Assembly: GCA_023418095.1 (NCBI GenBank)
Contig: JAEZDL010000090.1
Coordinates: 1 to 15,491 of the forward strand
Direction: 5' to 3'
Source of the DNA: Bacteroidota bacterium
Lineage (GTDB): Bacteria; Bacteroidota; Bacteroidia; Flavobacteriales_F; PHOS-HE28
DNA length: 15,491 bases
A model generated the notes under the pieces. That model was not told where the DNA came from, searched no databases, and saw nothing but the letters and a program-made list of their open reading frames with translations. The position numbers and the translations under genes were made by a program. Shown here piece after piece: positions 14,871-15,491 of this stretch (position 1 is the stretch's first letter; each line of letters begins with the position of its first letter).

Positions 14871-15491
14871 CTATTCCACCAAGACTTTTGTGGTGCCCGC
14901 TGCGATGAAGAGCAAATACATTCCCGGTGCCAGATCGGAGACATCAAGTGTATGATGATCGGACACTAAGATCCCTGATCTCAGTATCCGGCCATTCATA
15001 TCACTTAGCCGGAACCAATCACCGATCCGATCGGAACTGATCGTCAAATGCTGATCGCATGGGGTCGGGTAAACTCGTGTTTCACTCGCATTGATCTCCT
15101 TTTCGTTCATGACCAGATCGGAACACCATGAATATGGGACTTCATCTTCATCAACGTAATTCGCACAGAACTCATACGTGAAATGGCCGCATCCAAGTGG
15201 GATCTCCCATATCGGCCTAAACAATCCCAGCAGGCTTCCGATACCTTCTATCCAGATGTCCTCGTTGCTGAGAAAAAACCGTTTGCGCAGGCGGCCTTGG
15301 ATTTCGAGGGTATCCATCGAAGTGACTGTTACATGGTCATTGGTATAGTACATATCAAAGTATGCCGTATCTCCCATTTGCAGGCTGAAATCGTACAGTG
15401 TTAGGATCGAATCAGGATACGATTCGCTTATCATCAATATTTTGGGACCATCGATCGCGATCATATGGTAATTGCCCAAAAGGCCCCAAGT
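14871..15491 (-). CDS. T9SS-exported protein, 3' part (cut by window edge)
   Basis: The frame is open from base 15491 and stops at TAG 14873-14871, giving 206 residues of the C-terminal part. A TTG at 15479 could be read as a start but lacks a signal peptide, and the frame continues through it to the edge, so the true start lies outside. Visible segments include KRFFLSNEDIWIEGIGSLLG and a cysteine-containing CGHFTYEFC stretch, a pattern seen in many secreted proteins of marine and freshwater Flavobacteriales. A T9SS type A tail follows from about 15090 down: VYPTPCDQHLTISSD, LSDMNGRILRSG, DVSDLAPGMYLLFIAAG. It is convergent with recQ across a shared terminator. No enzymatic motif is visible. 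Confidence 0.82.
   Translation of the reverse strand, partial: TWGLLGNYHMIAIDGPKILMISESYPDSILTLYDFSLQMGDTAYFDMYYTNDHVTVTSMDTLEIQGRLRKRFFLSNEDIWIEGIGSLLGLFRPIWEIPLGCGHFTYEFCANYVDEDEVPYSWCSDLVMNEKEINASETRVYPTPCDQHLTISSDRIGDWFRLSDMNGRILRSGILVSDHHTLDVSDLAPGMYLLFIAAGTTKVLVE

Overview
The window (about 55% GC by eye) comes from a member of the Bacteroidota, most likely a Flavobacteriales-type lineage. The evidence is internal. Several secreted proteins end in type IX secretion system (T9SS) sorting tails. There is a DUF5686/carboxypeptidase-regulatory-like outer-membrane protein, a Bacteroidota-style long RecQ, and candidate promoter -7 boxes of the TAnnTTTG type. Most genes have no clear Shine-Dalgarno sequence. 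The tetranucleotide GATC is strikingly over-represented in genes and in gaps. The species cannot be named from the sequence.

Layout, left to right. (1) 1-462, minus: 5' part of a secreted protein running off the left edge. (2) 523-702, plus: a short orphan resembling only the C-terminal end of pyridoxamine 5'-phosphate oxidase, probably a remnant. (3) 734-922, minus: a two-helix membrane peptide. (4) 1042-3441, plus: two tandem secreted propeller-like paralogues three bases apart; only the second keeps a T9SS tail. (5) 5894-3491, minus: a small UVR-motif protein followed by a single-chain fusion of gluconokinase and 6-phosphogluconate dehydrogenase. (6) 8273-5978, minus: two T9SS cargo proteins, one a small lipocalin-like beta protein and one a seven-repeat SBBP-type propeller. 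(7) 12394-8313, minus: a tightly packed envelope operon, tatC, DUF5686 outer-membrane protein, lptB, joined by an ATGA overlap and a zero-base junction. (8) 12597-14780, plus: recQ, divergent from tatC. (9) 14781-14870: convergent gap with a perfect GC-rich hairpin and a bidirectional terminator. (10) 14871-15491, minus: 3' part of another T9SS cargo protein running off the right edge.

Functionally the window mixes housekeeping genes (DNA helicase, Tat export, LPS transport, pentose-phosphate metabolism) with exported proteins. No gene-free stretch exceeds 300 bases; the largest gap is the tatC/recQ divergent region. I saw no tRNA, rRNA, CRISPR array, insertion sequence or phage gene. The most unusual item is the gluconokinase/6-phosphogluconate dehydrogenase fusion, which would take gluconate to ribulose-5-phosphate on one polypeptide and carries a substitution at a normally conserved substrate-site lysine.
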